Positions 1 through 10,995 of a stretch of 64,000 nt of DNA are shown piece after piece (position 1 is the first letter of the stretch; each line of letters opens with the position of its first letter). The notes below the pieces were generated by a model. It was not told the DNA's origin, ran no database searches, and worked only from the letters and a program-made list of their open reading frames with translations. The DNA is from Takifugu bimaculatus (Eukaryota > Chordata > Actinopteri > Tetraodontiformes > Tetraodontidae): positions 5,796,135 to 5,860,134 of the forward strand of contig CP034992.1 of NCBI GenBank assembly GCA_004026145.2, written 5' to 3'. A program made the translations under genes and the position numbers.

Positions 1-60
1 GTGATATGAACTATTTTGATTATTAATATGCGCTTTTAATCCTGTCTTTGTCCCATGTAG

Positions 61-309
61 CTGGAATTGAGAAAGAAGCAGTTCCATGTGCTACTCACTA
101 CTACACAGGAATTGCAGCAGACACTGGAGAGTAAGTAAACAATAACCTTTGCTCCCAAACAAGTGTTTGTCTTTTTTTTTAAAAGCTATGAGGTAAACGG
201 GCAATATCTGTTACAAATTATTAATTGTGTTTGTTTCATTTTTTTCTTAGATGATGAAAAATCCGAAGATGACAATAATCAGGAAAGTCCGGTAGACAAC
301 GGTGACTGA
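61..309 (+). CDS. thoc7: THO complex subunit 7, last two exons (partial at window start)
   Basis: THOC7 is a coiled-coil subunit of the THO/TREX complex, which couples transcription to nuclear mRNA export. Only the C-terminus is in the window: exon 61-130 (acceptor AG at 59-60, donor GTAAGT at 131) and exon 251-309 with stop TGA at 307-309. The first exon encodes a stretch that includes KQFHVLL and ELQQTLE, which I recognise from the end of the THOC7 coiled coil; the last exon encodes a short acidic tail. The exon junction is phase 1. Two AATAAA signals follow at 325-330 and 345-350. The gene is convergent with the Mx gene whose stop lies at 659. Upstream exons lie outside the window, so I cannot tell whether this is the functional gene or another duplicated 3' fragment. 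Confidence 0.85.
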
Positions 310-658
310 AGATGTGGAGACCTAAATAAATCTTTTTTTCTTTTAATAAAAGACTTTTCAGACGTTCTTTTTCATTCACTTTACTTTCCAAAATCTGTTT
401 TATAATGAAAAACCACAAGTTTAGAAGTAGAAAATGAACACTAACAGTTCGAACATTTAAAGGAAGCTTTTAAAGCAATACAATCCTGTTAAATCAATTA
501 CCTGAACTGGTGATTCTATCAGAAAAAAAGTGCTTATTCTCCTGGTATCAGAAATCCTGCAAACTACTTTAAAGACTCTTGAAGTACATACAGTATTTAC
601 TTGGAGTAATATCTGGTGTTTATAACTAAACTACTAAAGGCCGAGGCTTCTACACGAT

Positions 659-3600
659 CTAAAACTTCACCAGGTATTCACGGGCCTGTGTGAGACGTTT
701 ATGGCGACTCTGCAAACCCACCCTCTTGTTCCCAACATCCAAGTCCTCCTTCAGAAAGAGCTCGGTATTCTCCCTGTCCTGCAGCAGCTGAAGCATCTCC
801 CTCTGCAGCTGGATAGCAAATTCCTGCAGCATGTGATAGCGGATCACGAGAGGGATCTGGTCGGACAGGCGTTGACTTGCAATCTGAGGAATTACAGGAA
901 ATTTTGTAAGACAGAAAAATAATATTTTGTAAGTTGTGATCAAAACCTACTCTGTAATAGGATTTAAGGTGCATCATCAGCTCTGTCAGTGTCGCATGAT
1001 TGTCCTGTTTGACTGGAAATCCAAATGCAGGTAGTCTAGCTTTTTTTATCTGGGGAAATTCGTCCTCTTGCTCCTCTTTCTTGCTCTCGTCCAGGCTACT
1101 ACTGTAGGTCCTGTCCTGAGTGTAAACGAGCAGCTCCATCTTAAACTGAGTTCTCAGCAACTTTTCAGCGTCCTTTTCCATTCTTTGCTTGATGGTTTCA
1201 ATCTTAGCCTGGAGAGAAAGAAAAAAAGATGATTCCAATAAAATAAGGAGAAAAATAACCAAACACCTCAATCGAAGTCTGAAAAATGACCTACCTTGGC
1301 AGTTTTTATAAGGTTAGGAAGTCCAGCAAAGCTAGTCTGGGCCAGATGTATGAAAACTTTCCGAACAGCATCTAGATGAAGAAGAAGAGGACATCTATCT
1401 CAATAAAAAACCTGAGAGAAAAAACGCATATATTCAGGCTTACCTCCTATGTCCTTGAGATTCCGAACAGCTGGTTCCTCCAGTTGTTTGACCTGCTCCT
1501 TGACCATGTATTCAAAGGTCTTGTAGTTGATGAAGCCAGGCAGTTCTCTTCCACGGTACTTCACTTCGTATTCCTGCACCTCTCTCTCAAGCCTTACATT
1601 AACTGACACAAACAGTTGTATGTTGATGATGAGCCACTCTAAACCACCAGGACTAAATAGGTGAAGTGACTACACTTACACTTTACACCCGAGCTGTCCA
1701 GGTGACGGATCCACTCCCCAAACTTTTGCCTGAGAGTAGAAAAGATGTTTTCTCCACAACAGATGTCCTCTCCTGTAGTCAGGCTGATGGCGTCATGAGT
1801 GAAGGCTGTCAATTTCTGCAGCACATTTCACAGCAGTTAAAGAGGAGATGATGTTCATGCAGCACTTTTGTTCAGCTTCATGCAACAGCTTAAGGGTCAG
1901 CTCACATCCATAAGGAAGGTGACTTTCTCCGCTGGATCAGATGGAGGACCGGTGCCATACCTCTCCAGCTCTGCGCGTGTGTGAGCCAGTTTCTCTTCAA
2001 TCTGCTCTTCCAGTCGAGGCAGAGATTTCTAAAAAATAAGAAAAGTGACACTCGTGACAAGACTATTAACGCCTGAATAGTGGTAGCGAATGAAAAAAAT
2101 GCAGGGAAGCGTCACCTCGATGTGGTTAACCAGCTCAAGCGTGAGCTTCTCCGCTAGTTTAGGAATGGTGGCCTGGCCGTTGTCATACAGAGTTCTGCAG
2201 AGGATGCAAATGGTTAGCGTATCAGTATTATATTATCCCCGACATGAAAATGTCGGCATTGTGGTCATCAAACTCACTGGAAATGTGCGTGATCCCTGAA
2301 GAAGGCCGTCTCTGTTTCTGTTGCTTCAGCCAGAGACACCTTGTCTATGATCTCCTTCTGACCTCTGCACCGGACAATCATGTAGCCCTTCTTCAGGTGG
2401 ATGACCTCATTGTGGATGATGTCAACCACAGTCTCCTCTGTCCCTTTGTCCACAAGATCAGGCTTGGTTAAGATACCTTAGGTTGAGAGAATAACAACAA
2501 TGTATTAAGCTTTGGGCAGAAGTACCACGGCTTTTTCCCCTGGGGAAAATCCTTCATTTTTACCCAAAGTCCGTTCTCCATCAGGATCCACTTCCTGTGC
2601 CATCTTCAAAGCCTCCGTGGTTGCTATGTCAACATTGCACGGAACAACCACCAGGCTGATTGTTTCTTGTTTTGCGATGAATTTCCTGATCAGTCTCTTT
2701 ATCTGAAGATATTTTAACATTGTAACACTGAGCAATAGTGGTTTTCAACTGAGAGGGGAGAGAACAACTCCAAAAAAATGTGGTTTTTTATTGGATTCTT
2801 TGGAGCCTTGATGCAGATACCTGTTCTCCAATGTTCTCCGGCTGTCCCTTTACAGCCACCCTGGCAATGCCAGGCAGGTCAATGAGTGTCAGGTCTGGAA
2901 CTTCTGGAGAGGCAATTTCCAGGCTGATGAGGTCGTCACTGATTCCCACCCCGACGCCCGCCATCTCATTCTGAGCTGCAGTTGGAAAATTCATGATTAT
3001 GGAGATGAAAGAAAGCAGTGCACTTTGAAGAAAAACAACAACAACAACAACAACAACAACAAAACAAGACTTCCTGAGAATGAACCTTCTTGAATCTTTT
3101 TCTCAACATCTGCTGGGTCTTCTATCACTTCTTCCTGGTCCAGGTAGCTTATATTGCCATACCAAGGCTCTCCTTCTTTCCTTCTCTTCATCTTCAGTTC
3201 CAGAGGACATCTCGTTACAATCCCTGAATCAGGAAAATATTGACATTAAGGAGAAAATCAAAGATGAGCACATTTGCACAGTATTATTTAGCTCTCAGAT
3301 GAAAAATCACACCAATGGTTTTTTTTATAGCTACATAGTATAGCAGAATATATGAAATGGCAACTGGTGTCTATTTAAGTGACTTGTAACTATGTACGAT
3401 GTACACACAGGAAAAACATGAAAAATCCCTAAAGATTAAAAAAAAAAAAAAAAAAAAAAAAACAAGTCATCAGAGCCTTAACTAGCTCTACAAGTTTGTG
3501 AATCCTTCGAGCTGAGGCGGACATAAAAGCTAACTAGATTTCTTGGCTGTCCCTACCGCTCCCTCTCGGCAGAGCCACTCCGGACAGCGCCTCCAACACG

Positions 3601-3743
3601 GAGCTCTTCCCCGAGCTTTGGTCTCCAATCACGGCGATAGCGGGGAGCGCCAAGTCCTTCTCTACACCCAGGGAGCGAAGAGAGTCGATGAGGTCGATGC
3701 AGGGACGCACCTTCTCCTCGTACTGCTGGTTCAAACTGTTCAT
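659..3743 (-). CDS. mx: Interferon-induced GTP-binding protein Mx, tandem copy 1 (complete, 624 aa)
   Basis: Mx is a dynamin-family GTPase induced by interferon that assembles into rings and blocks viruses in the cell. Twelve coding exons, all GT-AG, listed 5' to 3' on the minus strand: 3743-3557, 3223-3086, 2975-2821, 2702-2564, 2476-2278, 2194-2116, 2028-1906, 1815-1680, 1602-1444, 1371-1295, 1208-951, 883-659. They total 1875 nt, frame intact, 624 aa, the usual length for fish Mx. GTPase motifs are GDQSSGKSS (residues 40-48), DLPG (141-144) and TKPD (210-213). The bundle-signalling and stalk region follows from about residue 270, the L4 loop is in the eleventh exon (about 1010-1064), and the C-terminus has the GED-like helix ending in EYLVKF. 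Intron 2 holds an AAC microsatellite. The promoter has ISRE and TATA-like elements directly upstream. No canonical AATAAA is visible downstream of the stop. It is tail to tail with thoc7. Confidence 0.96.
3034..3064. repeat. (AAC)n microsatellite in Mx copy 1 intron 2
   Basis: About ten AAC/CAA units lie between exons 2 and 3 of Mx copy 1. The equivalent tract in copy 2 (about 10175-10202) is one unit shorter, which accounts for a 3-bp change of offset between the two units. Confidence 0.9.
3438..3462. repeat. poly(A) tract in Mx copy 1 intron 1
   Basis: A run of about 25 A lies in the first intron of Mx copy 1. In copy 2 the equivalent site (about 10576-10600) is shorter and interrupted by C and T, as expected of slippage plus substitution since the duplication. 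Confidence 0.9.
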
Positions 3744-3831
3744 GATGAAGGTGATTAGCGATCAATCGCAGAACACAAACATCTGCCTGTGTCTGCAACT
3801 GCAAATGGTCCAGATGCACCGCGACCGTCGC

Positions 3832-3905
3832 ATAAATACTCCTAAATACTTTCGTTTTCTCCGAAAAGGAATCATCCGACCCGCCTCTTTTAAGTGAAAT
3901 GAAAC
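3832..3905 (-). promoter_or_regulatory. Mx copy 1 proximal promoter: ISRE plus TATA-like box
   Basis: Read on the minus strand, GAAAACGAAA at 3859-3850 matches the interferon-stimulated response element core GAAANNGAAA. TATTTAT at 3838-3832 lies 11 bp downstream and could serve as the TATA box, placing transcription start near 3800-3808 and giving a short 5' leader before the ATG at 3743. A weaker GAAATGAAAC with one-base spacing lies at about 3895-3904 on the plus strand. This close ISRE-TATA arrangement is typical of Mx promoters. The start site itself is inferred. Confidence 0.75.
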
Positions 3906-4053
3906 CCAATACATTCGCTGAGCACATGTTTGTTAAGGTATTACAAAGAAATTGAGTGATAGTATTGGATTTGGCTTATATACGCGATATGTCCTTTCAA
4001 TACTATGCTGCAAAACAAACACTATGTTGTCATCCCTGTTTCGCCTCTCCTGT

Positions 4054-4064
4054 GAAACTGAAAC
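4054..4064 (+). promoter_or_regulatory. distal ISRE of Mx copy 1
   Basis: GAAACTGAAAC is a perfect GAAANNGAAAC interferon-stimulated response element, about 195 bp upstream of the proximal ISRE. In unit B the homology stops inside this site (after GAAAC, near 11135), so only half an element remains there. Whether it is used is inference. Confidence 0.75.
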
Positions 4065-4124
4065 ATACGAAGGGAAATTTGCCATAAATTTCAGTCGGTG
4101 GGCGTTATTTACGTCGCGCTTCCG

Positions 4125-4195
4125 TCCGAAATAAGAGTTTGGAGACCGTTAGACTGAAGATCTAAAGGTCGCTGGTTCGATCCCAGGTTTCGGCA
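4125..4195 (+). pseudogene. tRNA-Phe(GAA) pseudogene
   Basis: The segment has a tRNA-Phe acceptor stem (CCGAAA against TTTCGG), an intact anticodon arm with GAA at 4156-4158, an intact B box (GGTTCGATCCC) and discriminator A at 4195. The D arm is two bases short and altered, the first acceptor pair is mismatched, and the T stem has one mismatch. The A box is therefore degenerate and the gene is probably dead. It is absent from unit B. Confidence 0.75.
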
Positions 4196-5286
4196 CAGCT
4201 GTGATATTTAGAGGCTGCCTCTTTAGCTAAATAAAACAATTCCTTTATCTCAATTAAACAAACGATACAGATACACACAATCTGTAACATATAAATCATC
4301 AAACCCTAAAGCCTATATAAAACATAGTGGTTGTAATTACTGAATAAATGTTGAGTTGAACCGCAGAAATGTCTATTAAACATTACGCTGGAATTCAAAG
4401 TTAATTTAGTCTTTCCTACATAGTAGCTCAGCAGGACAATTAATAGCCAGTAGATGGCACTAATGATCCAGGATGAGCCACAACAGTTGAGGCGATCTTG
4501 GGAAGGGTCACTGCACACTGGGGGTCACTGCAAACCCTGAAGCATTTCAGCTCCTCTGATTTTACAAAGCATAACTGACAGCATAACTGACGTCATCAGA
4601 ATAAAATAGATGCTTTCACATTACAGTGGGAAATTACATATTAAAAAAGTGCACAGTATATAATGGAGGCAAAATTGAAACTTTTATAGAAAATGAAAAT
4701 GATTGAGCAGCACAATAACCATGGATCATACCCAGAAAGCCAAGTGGCTGTACAGCAGGTCTCTGGCACCAACAAGGCACAGTTGGTCTTTGGGGTGTGT
4801 CTAAGGTTGCCAAACAAGGCATGTGGGTCCAACAGGACTATGAATGTTAAAAAACAGGCCGAGGCCACGAAGAGGTTTTGGATTTGCGTCATACCCATTA
4901 AAACCCCAATGAATGAGCCAGTCGACTCTCTGCAGCAGTGTGCTAATCAGCGGTGCATTGATAATGAACAGAGTGAGAGCCATTTGGAGAAGTTACAACA
5001 GCAGGGTGGCAGCATGGAAACAAAGAGGTGCAAAATGTTCTGATGGACGTCAGAAAATAGAAGGGACTCTGCAGCATTGTTCTTGTGCTTTTCAGGAGTT
5101 TCAGTAAAAGATAAGAAGAAATAGTTGACAAAAATGAAAGGTATCATAAAGGAGCTGGTACCTTTTTCTTATGGGATTACAGGTAGAGTTTATAATCAAA
5201 TGTGCTGAGAGGAGCCGCAAATTGTGCCTTTCCTAAATTACCATTCTGGTACCTCATTTGTTGCTATGTAATTTGTTACCGTGTAA
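4196..5286. other. block present in unit A only, no gene seen
   Basis: This stretch has no counterpart in unit B, where sequence matching 4058 continues through a short filler directly into sequence matching about 5287. I see no protein gene or named repeat. A CTCF-like motif CCAGTAGATGGCAC lies at about 4448-4461. Deletion in B is the simpler reading because the distal ISRE is cut mid-motif there, but insertion in A cannot be excluded. Confidence 0.6.
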
Positions 5287-6011
5287 CATCCTTTACCGTG
5301 TTCTGGTTATGCAAGGACTCTCTTTTCTCCGTTTCCTGTCAGCGTTGTTCCAGTCCCTCTTTCAGCCCCATAATAGATGCCAGAAGGTGCCAGTCGAGCC
5401 TCAAGCTAGATGAATCCAGCCTTTGAATACACCGGCAGGTGGATGACTGTTTCCAGCCCAGCGGATGGACAGTTGTTGACAGAGGATGTTTTTGTTGCTA
5501 AGTCGAATTAAAATAAAAGTCCATTCAGCCGAGTCTGGTTTTCTAAAACGACTCTTCACAGACACCTCCGTCAACTTGGCCTTGACTAAGCATTTGCATA
5601 ATTGGAGTAGCGGGAGGTTCTGCCAGGCACAGCCTGCCCTGTTTCTGAAGAGTTTGTACATCAGGTTGTGTAGCGGTCGGTAAAAAGCATTCAAGGGCCC
5701 CAAAAGCTATCAAACACCAGGATGAGATGCTTGGAGGTTGTCATGTTGCTGGTTTTGTTCATGTGTAGTAACAGTATTGGATTAGCATTACATTAGCTTA
5801 AAGCGAGGCAGGAACAGGAAATAGTGTGTGGCAGAGCTTAAAAAGTTAAGTTAAAAAGTTAATAGGTCACTAACACACTCAGTTTGTTGCATAAGAGGAA
5901 TATGAGTCAGTGAAGAGATGTGGTATGTTTAAAATCAGCAACACTACTATTGTGATATGAACTATTTTGATTATTAATATGCGCTTTTAATCCTGTCTTT
6001 GTCCCATGTAG

Positions 6012-6267
6012 CTGGAATTGAGAAAGAAGCAGTTCCATGTGCTACTCACTACTATACAGGAATTGCAGCAGACACTGGAGAGTAAGTAAACAATAACCTT
6101 TGCTCCAAAACAAGTGTTTGTCTTTTTTTTTTTAAAAAAAAAGCTATGAGGTAAACGGGCAATATCTGTTACAAATTATTAATTGTGTTTGTTTCATTTT
6201 TTTCTTAGATGATGAAAAATCCGAAGATGACAATAATCAGGAAAGTCCGGTAGAAATCGGTGACTGA
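6012..6267 (+). pseudogene. thoc7 3' fragment (two exons), product of the tandem duplication
   Basis: Exons 6012-6081 and 6209-6267 match 61-130 and 251-309 with splice sites kept and two residue changes near the end of the tail. There are no upstream exons: sequence directly before 5925 is the intergenic end of unit A. The fragment has no promoter of its own and is best read as a passenger of the duplication. AATAAA signals are retained shortly after the stop codon. Confidence 0.85.
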
Positions 6268-6420
6268 AGATGTGGAGACCTAAATAAATCTTTTTTTCTT
6301 TTAATAAAAGACTTTTCAGATGTTCTTTTTCATTCACTTTACTTTCCAAAATCTGTTTTATAATGAAAAACCACAAGTTTAGAAGTAGAAAATGAACACT
6401 AACAGTTCGAACATTTAAAG

Positions 6421-7590
6421 CAGGGGTGTGGAACCTCCGGCCTCCGGGCCGTATACGGCCTACGAGACCATTTCTACCGGCCCGCAACGCAATAAGATTT
6501 TTAGATTTTATATGTGCACTTATACAGTGGGACCGTTCGCTAAACTCCGCGAGCTGCGAGTAGCAGCGGTAGCGTATTTTTGCCTTTCGTATCGTGAAAT
6601 TTCTTTCGTAACAAGATGAAATATTTTCCCGTTTTCTGAGATAAAACAGACGGTTATGTTATGTCCGAGTCAAGGTCAGGGTCAGTGAACACAGCATGTG
6701 ATGTACGTAGTGGGCTGGACTGATTGACACGGACGAAAAATGCTTAGCGAAACACGCTAAACTCGACGAGTTGAAAGGACAGATGAGTTTGGATAAAATT
6801 AACGCTCTTCGCCGGAGTTTGGAGGCTCAACAAGCAGCTTTCACACGACCATGTACCGACAGAGAGAATATTACGCGTGCAAGTTTTGTGGTGAGTGAAT
6901 TAATAGCCACGAAGCTGAATCCTCACGCCGAAGGAGAGTTCGTGAACGTGCCTCGTAGCCGCCGCTGAGGCGCTCGCGCCGGACAAAGTAAAATTGTTTC
7001 AAAGCGTGAATTTTTTTTCGTGAATAACTACTTAACTAAGACATATATTGTTATGATTCTAGTGGCTAACGGTATGTTTTTATGGTCAAGGAATCTAAAT
7101 ATGTAGTCAAAGTATATGTGGGACTAATATTTATGGTGGAAATCACAATATGCCAGGAATTGTTGCGCTTGGCGGAGGTCTGCGCTCTCCGAGTGCTTTC
7201 TAGTTGTTGTTGTTGTTATTATTATTGTCTATCTTTCTTCATTTATTTTCTTGATTATCTTGTTGTATTGCAGTTTTTGTGAGTAGAGGCCTCGAACAGG
7301 CCCTTACGGGTCTCTTGCCTCAACTCTGCACCTCTTTTTATTGTTTTGTATGATCATGAAAACATATTTTACTTGTCATTTTATTCTATTTTTTTGGTGA
7401 TTTTATATGCATGTGTGCTAAATAAATAATTCAAACTCAAATGCAGCAATCATGAGACTTAGTAACACAGTGGTTATAGACTTTTTTTTTTTTTTTGCAT
7501 CCCTAGGTATGTGTTCATAATAGTATGGCCCTCGGAGGACTTTATAAAAATTGAAATGGCCCTCGATATGAAAAGGGTTCCCCACCCCTG
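6421..7590. mobile_element. hAT (Charlie-like) DNA transposon, non-autonomous, 1170 bp
   Basis: Terminal inverted repeats are CAGGGGTGTGGAACC at the left end and GGTTCCCCACCCCTG at the right. An 8-bp target duplication ATTTAAAG flanks it at 6413-6420 and 7591-7598, as expected of hAT elements. The empty site with a single ATTTAAAG is seen in unit A at 455-462. Inside, 6760-7010 (+) encodes a fragment of a hAT transposase of the kind related to GTF2IRD2/EPM2AIP1, with the stretch ASFVVSELIATKLNPHAEGEF, broken by a frameshift before EALAPDKVKLFQ. The rest of the transposase is missing, so the copy cannot move itself. Confidence 0.92.
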
Positions 7591-7794
7591 ATTTAAAGGA
7601 AGGTTTTAAAGCAATACAATCCTGTTAAATCAATTACCTGAACTAGTGATTCTATCAGAAAAAAAGTGCTTATTCTCCTGGTATCAGAAATCCTGCAAAC
7701 TACTTTAAAGACTCTTGAAGTACATACAGTATTTACTTGGAGTAATATCTGGTGTTTATAACTAAACTACTAAAGGCCGAGGCTTCTACACGAT

Positions 7795-10700
7795 CTAAAA
7801 CTTCACCAGGTATTCACGGGCCTGTGTGAGACGTTTTTGGCGACTCTGCAAAGCCGCCCTCTTGGTCCCAACATCGAAGTCCTCCTTCAGAAAGAGCTCG
7901 GTATTCTCCCTGTCCTGCAGCAGCTGAAGCATCTCCCTCTGCAGCTGGATAGCAAATTCCTGCAGCATGTGATAGCGGATCACAAGAGGGATCTGGTCGG
8001 ACAGGCGTTTACTTGCAATCTGAGGAATTACAGGAAATTTTGTAAGAAGACAGAAAAATTATATTTTGTATGTTGCTGTGATCAAAACCTACTCTGTAAT
8101 AGGATTTAAGGTGCATCATCAGCTCTGTCAGTGTCGCCTGATTGTCCTGTTTGAATGGAAATCCAAATGCAACTTCTTCTGTCCGGAGAATTTCGTCCTC
8201 CTGCTCCTCTTTCTTGCTCTCGTCCAGGCTACTACTGTAGGTCCTGTCCTGAGTGTAAACGAGCAGCTCCATCTTAAACTGAGTTCTCAGCAACTTTTCA
8301 GCGTCCTTTTCCATTTGTTGCTTGATGGTTTCAATCTTAGCCTGGAGAGAAAGAAAAAAAAGATGATTCCAATAAAATAAGGAGAAAAATAACCAAACAC
8401 CTCAATCAAAGTCTGAAAAATGACCTACCTTGGCAGTTTTTATAAGGTTAGGAAGTCCAGCAAAGCTAGTCTGGGCCAGATGTATGAAAACTTTCCGAAC
8501 ATCATCTAGATGAAGAAGAAGAGGACATCGATCTAAATAAAAAACCTGAGAGAAAAAACGCATATATTCAGGCTTACCTCCTATGTCCTTGAGATTCTGA
8601 ACAGCTGGTTCCTCCAGTTGTTTGACCTGCTCCTTGACCATGTATTCAAAGGTCTTGTAGTTGATGAAGCCAGGCAGTTCTCTTCCACGGTACTTCACTT
8701 CGTATTCCTGCACCTCTCTCTCAAGCCTTACATTAACTGACACAAACAGTTGTATGTTGATGATGAGCCACTCTAAACCACCAGGACTAAATAGGTGAAG
8801 TGACTACACTTACACTTTACACCCGAGCTGTCCAGGTGACAGATCCAGTCCCCAAACTTTTGCCTGAGAGTAGAAAAGATGTTGATGTTTTCTCCACAAC
8901 AGATGTCCTCTCCTGTAGTCAGGCTGATGGCGTCATGAGTGAAGGCTGTCAATTTCTGCAGCACATTTCACAGCAGTTAAAGAGGAGATGATGTTCATGC
9001 AGCGCTTTTGTTCAGCTTCATGCAACAGCTTAAGGGTCAGCTCACATCCATAAGGAAGGTGACTTTCTCCGCTGGATCAGATGGAGGACCGGTGCCATAC
9101 CTCTCCAGCTCTGCGCGTGTGTGAGCCAGTTTCTCTTCAATCTGCTCTTCCAGTCGAGGCAGAGATTTCTAAAAAATAAGAAAAGTGACACTCGTGACAA
9201 GACTATTAACGCCTGAATAGTGGTAGCGAATGAAAAAAATGCAGGGAAGCGTCACCTCGATGTGGTTAACCAGCTCAAGCGTGAGCTTCTCCGCTAGTTT
9301 AGGAATGGTGGCCTGGCCGTCGTCATACAGAGTTCTGCAGAGGATGCAAATGGTTAGCGTATCAGTATTATATTATTCCCCGACATGAAAATGTCGGCAT
9401 TGTGGTCATCAAACTCACTGGAAATGTGCGTGATCCCTGAAGAAGGCCGTCTCTTTTTCTGTTGCTTCAGCCAGAGACACCTTGTCTATGATCTCCTTCT
9501 GACCTCTGCACCGGACAATCATGTAGCCCTTCTTCAGGTGGATGACCTCATTGTGGATGATGTCAACCACAGTCTCCTCTGTCCCTTTGTCCACAAGATC
9601 AGGCTTGGTTAAGATACCTTAGGTTGAGAGAATAACAACAATGTATTAAGCTTTGGGCAGAAGTACCACGGCTTTTTCCCCGGGGGAAAATCCTTCATTT
9701 TTACCCAAAGTCCGTTCTCCATCAGGATCCACTTCCTGTGCCATCTTCAAAGCCTCTGTGGTTGCTATGTCAACATTGCACGGAACAACCACCAGGCTGA
9801 TTGTTTCTTGTTTTGTGATGAACTTCCTGATCAGTCTCTTTATCTGAAGATATTTTAACATTGTAACACTGAGCAATAGTGGTTTTCAACTGAGAGGGGA
9901 GAGAACAACTCCAAAAAAATGTGTTTTTTTATTGGATTCTTTGGAGCCTTGATGCAGATACCTGTTCTCCAATGTTCTCCGGCTGTCCCTTTACAGCCAC
10001 CCTGGCAATGCCAGGCAGGTCAATGAGTGTCAGGTCTGGAACTTCTGGAGAGGCAATTTCCAGGCTGATGAGGTCTTCACTGATTCCCACCCCGACGCCC
10101 GCCATCTCATTCTGAGCTGCAGTTGGAAAATTCATGATTATGGAGATGAAAGAAAGCAGTGCACTTTGAAGAAAAACAACAACAACAACAACAACAACAA
10201 AACAAGACTTCCTGAGAATGAACCTTCTTGAATCTTTTTCTCAACATCTGCTGGGTCTTCTATCACTTCTTCCTGGTCCAGGTAGCTTATATTGCCATAC
10301 CAAGGCTCTCCTTCTTTCCTTCTCTTCATCTTCAGTTCCAGAGGACATCTCGTTACAATCCCTGAATCAGGAAAATATTGACATTAAGGAGAAAATCAAA
10401 GATGAGCACATTTGCACAGTATTATTTAGCTCTCAGATGAAAAATGACACCAATGTTTTTTTTATAGCTACATAGTATAGCAGAATATATGAAATGGCAA
10501 CTGGTGTCTATTTAAGTGACTTGTAACTATGTACGATGTACACACAGGAAAAACATGAAAAATCCCTAAAGATTAAAAAAAACAAAACAAAATAAAAACA
10601 AGTCATCAGAGCCTTAACTAGCTCTACAAGTTTGTGAATCCTTCGAGCTGAGGCGGACATAAAAGCTAACTAGATTTCTTGGCTGTCCCTACCGCTCCCT

Positions 10701-10879
10701 CTCGGCAGAGCCACTCCGGACAGCGCCTCCAACACGGAGCTCTTCCCCGAGCTTTGGTCTCCAATCACGGCGATAGCGGGGAGCGCCAAGTCCTTCTCTA
10801 CACCCAGGGAGCGAAGAGAGTCGATGAGGTCGATGCAGGGACGCACCTTCTCCTCGAACTGCTGGTTCAAACTGTTCAT
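7795..10879 (-). CDS. mx: Interferon-induced GTP-binding protein Mx, tandem copy 2 (complete, 623 aa)
   Basis: This is the paralogue of the gene at 659-3743. The exons, 5' to 3' on the minus strand, are 10879-10693, 10361-10224, 10116-9962, 9843-9705, 9617-9419, 9334-9256, 9168-9046, 8955-8814, 8736-8578, 8505-8429, 8341-8093, 8019-7795. They total 1872 nt, frame intact, 623 aa. All GTPase motifs match copy 1. Against copy 1 it has two extra codons in the eighth exon, three fewer codons in the eleventh exon within the L4 loop, and scattered substitutions, several near the C-terminus. Its proximal promoter is the same, but the distal ISRE is cut. A hAT element lies 197 bp beyond its stop codon. 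Both genes look functional; which one is ancestral cannot be told from the window. Confidence 0.96.
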
Positions 10880-10967
10880 GATGAAGGTGATTAGCGATCA
10901 ATCGGAGAACACAAACATCTGCCTGTGTCTGCAACTGCAAATGGTCCAGGTCCACCGCGACCGTCGC

Positions 10968-10995
10968 ATAAATACTCCTAAATACTTTCGTTTTC
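10968..10995 (-). promoter_or_regulatory. Mx copy 2 proximal promoter: ISRE plus TATA-like box
   Basis: The ISRE core GAAAACGAAA (minus strand 10995-10986) and the TATA-like TATTTAT (10974-10968) are kept exactly as in copy 1. The distal ISRE seen in copy 1 is truncated here, so this gene has fewer interferon-response elements in the visible upstream region. Confidence 0.75.

Larger units (their letters stand above)
1..5924. repeat. tandem segmental duplication, unit A (thoc7 3' end + Mx gene 1)
   Basis: Position 1 aligns with position 5952 and the match runs, with few substitutions and some indels, until a shared end at 5924 (unit A) and 11788 (unit B), where the sequences part. The unit is therefore about 5.9 kb and direct. 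Unit A begins upstream of the window, so the true left edge cannot be seen. Unit A carries about 1.2 kb (roughly 4065-5286) and about 58 bp (roughly 3964-4021) upstream of Mx that unit B lacks; unit B carries a hAT insertion that unit A lacks. Both units contain the last two thoc7 exons and a whole Mx gene, so one Mx gene arose by duplication of the other. Confidence 0.95.

Noticed and set aside
4125..4195. Functional tRNA-Phe gene
   Set aside because: The D arm is two bases short, the A box is degenerate and two stem positions are mismatched, so it was called a pseudogene.
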